From: Bacillota bacterium
GTDB lineage: Bacteria; Bacillota; Clostridia; Lachnospirales; Lachnospiraceae
Direction of reading: 5' to 3'
DNA length: 6,136 nt
NCBI GenBank assembly: GCA_023435505.1
Contig: JAEYRR010000385.1
Span: 1 to 6,136, forward strand
Shown here: positions 5,759-6,136 of the stretch, one piece after another
Numbering within the stretch: the first letter of the stretch is position 1
Layout of the letters: each line of letters opens with the position of its first letter
Notes under the pieces: model-generated
The model's input: only the letters and a program-made list of their open reading frames with translations
Told to the model about the DNA's origin: nothing
The model's database searches: none
Program-made: the position numbers and the translations under genes

Positions 5759-5773
5759 TGATAACAGTTCTCA
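5759..5773 (+). promoter_or_regulatory. candidate Fur-family operator
   Basis: TGATAAC-A-GTTCTCA is a 7-1-7 inverted repeat with six of seven pairs. It agrees with the Fur-box core TGATAATnATTATCA at 11 of 14 defined positions. It begins about 5 nt after the predicted transcription start, where a bound repressor would block initiation. Known Fur control of feo genes makes this plausible, but the binder is inferred; a DtxR-like regulator is an alternative. Confidence 0.5.
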
Positions 5774-5833
5774 ATAACAGTAACAGTATAAATAGACTTA
5801 CTGCATTATATGGTTGTATTAAGAATATCTATG

Positions 5834-5841
5834 AAAGAGGG
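5834..5841 (+). promoter_or_regulatory. ribosome binding site used for the feoA start call
   Basis: AAAGAGGG lies 10 nt before the ATG at 5852, slightly long spacing. The earlier in-frame ATGs at 5810 and 5831 have no recognisable site upstream. Confidence 0.55.
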
Positions 5842-5851
5842 CTTTAGTGAT

Positions 5852-6073
5852 ATGACAGTGAGAGACGGGAAAAAGGGCCATAGTTATCTGGTTCAGAACA
5901 TGACTCTGGATAATCAGGTTGCCTACCGGTTACAGGCACTTGGCTTAACAGAGGGAACTACCCTAACAATTTTGAATAATAAGCGACGTGGTGCAGTAAT
6001 ATTTAGAGTAAGAGGAACAAGACTGGCAGTGGGAAGAGAAACAGCCAAGGCCATCGAGATACAGGAGGCATAA
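5852..6073 (+). CDS. feoA: ferrous iron transport protein A (FeoA)
   Basis: A 73-residue cytoplasmic SH3-like protein that works with the FeoB transporter in Fe2+ uptake and is thought to modulate FeoB. The typical FeoA course is visible: an opening strand 'GHSYLVQNM' (9-17), 'AYRLQALGLTEGTTLTILNN' (24-43) with the conserved L-x-x-L-G-(L/M)-x-x-G core, 'GAVIFRVRGTRLAVGRETA' (47-65) and a final strand 'AIEIQEA'. The length fits the family (about 75). The frame opens earlier at 5810 and 5831, giving 87 or 80 residues, but those extensions have no ribosome site and add nothing typical of FeoA. The feoB start follows 5 nt after the stop, so the pair is cotranscribed and probably translationally coupled. 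The upstream promoter and Fur-like palindrome point to iron-responsive control. Confidence 0.93.
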   Translation: MTVRDGKKGHSYLVQNMTLDNQVAYRLQALGLTEGTTLTILNNKRRGAVIFRVRGTRLAVGRETAKAIEIQEA

Positions 6074-6078
6074 GAGGC

Positions 6079-6136
6079 ATGAAAGAAGAGTTAACGGTAG
6101 GCTTTATCGGGAATCCTAACTGTGGTAAGACTACAC
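6079..6136 (+). CDS. feoB: ferrous iron transport protein B (FeoB), 3' truncated by window edge
   Basis: Only the first 19 codons are present. They read MKEELTVGFIGNPNCGKTT, which includes the G1/P-loop GNPNCGKTT of the N-terminal G-protein domain of FeoB, the GTP-dependent inner-membrane Fe2+ transporter. Position directly after feoA and the P-loop variant (NPNCGKT) make the assignment firm despite the short length. AGGAGG (6063-6068), inside the end of feoA, lies 10 nt upstream of the ATG. The remaining domains, the membrane part and any C-terminal FeoC-like region are off the window. Confidence 0.92.
   Translation, partial: MKEELTVGFIGNPNCGKTT

Noticed and set aside
5586..5774. Minus-strand open frame of 62 codons across the end of the DUF2085 gene
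   Set aside because: Spans a terminator hairpin and the feo promoter; no ribosome site and no family resemblance.
5782..5792. TATAAA as a second feo promoter
   Set aside because: No matching -35 at proper spacing, and an exact-consensus promoter lies just upstream.
5784..5803. CAGTA/TACTG inverted repeat in the feo leader
   Set aside because: Only 5 bp with a 10-nt loop; too weak to call an RNA structure.
1..6136. CRISPR array, IS element, tRNA or rRNA, riboswitch
   Set aside because: Looked for regularly spaced repeats, terminal inverted repeats with a transposase, cloverleaf patterns and conserved leader motifs; none found by eye.

Overview
The window reads as ordinary chromosome from an AT-rich Gram-positive anaerobe, most likely a Clostridia/Lachnospiraceae member. 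This is an inference from purine-rich Shine-Dalgarno sites (AGGAGG-like) before nearly every gene, sigma-A-like promoters, intrinsic terminators, a permease of the 'DEGYLxFTLPV' type common in that group, and a small FeoA followed closely by FeoB. I saw no mobile element, CRISPR array, rRNA or tRNA. No gap without a gene exceeds about 215 bases.

Layout. (1) Bases 2-1099 (+) are the 3' part of an alpha/beta-hydrolase-fold gene with a C-terminal beta-rich domain; its start and nucleophile lie off the left edge. (2) A strong hairpin separates it from a convergent two-gene ABC transporter operon (2612 down to 1132, minus strand), in which ATPase and permease genes overlap by 7 nt. (3) A 184-nt divergent promoter region leads into aroD (2797-3552, +), a type I 3-dehydroquinate dehydratase standing apart from other shikimate genes. 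(4) A shared hairpin separates aroD from a convergent flavin-reductase-family gene (4111 down to 3605). (5) A second divergent promoter region starts an apparent three-gene unit on the + strand: queH (epoxyqueuosine reductase), a 70-residue cysteine-rich zinc-ribbon protein and a DUF2085-type membrane protein, closed by a long terminator at 5643-5700. (6) An exact-consensus promoter (TTGACA, 17 nt, TATAAT) with a Fur-box-like palindrome just downstream of the predicted start site drives feoA and the first 19 codons of feoB, which runs off the right edge.

Working together. The modules look functionally independent: polymer or ester hydrolysis, ABC export or envelope function, aromatic amino acid synthesis, flavin chemistry, tRNA queuosine formation and ferrous iron uptake. 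Two pieces deserve attention. One is the queH/zinc-ribbon/DUF2085 unit, where two uncharacterised cysteine-rich proteins travel with a metal-dependent tRNA enzyme. The other is the feo control region. Several genes have longer in-frame openings than their ribosome sites and promoters support; the starts given here were chosen from those signals.
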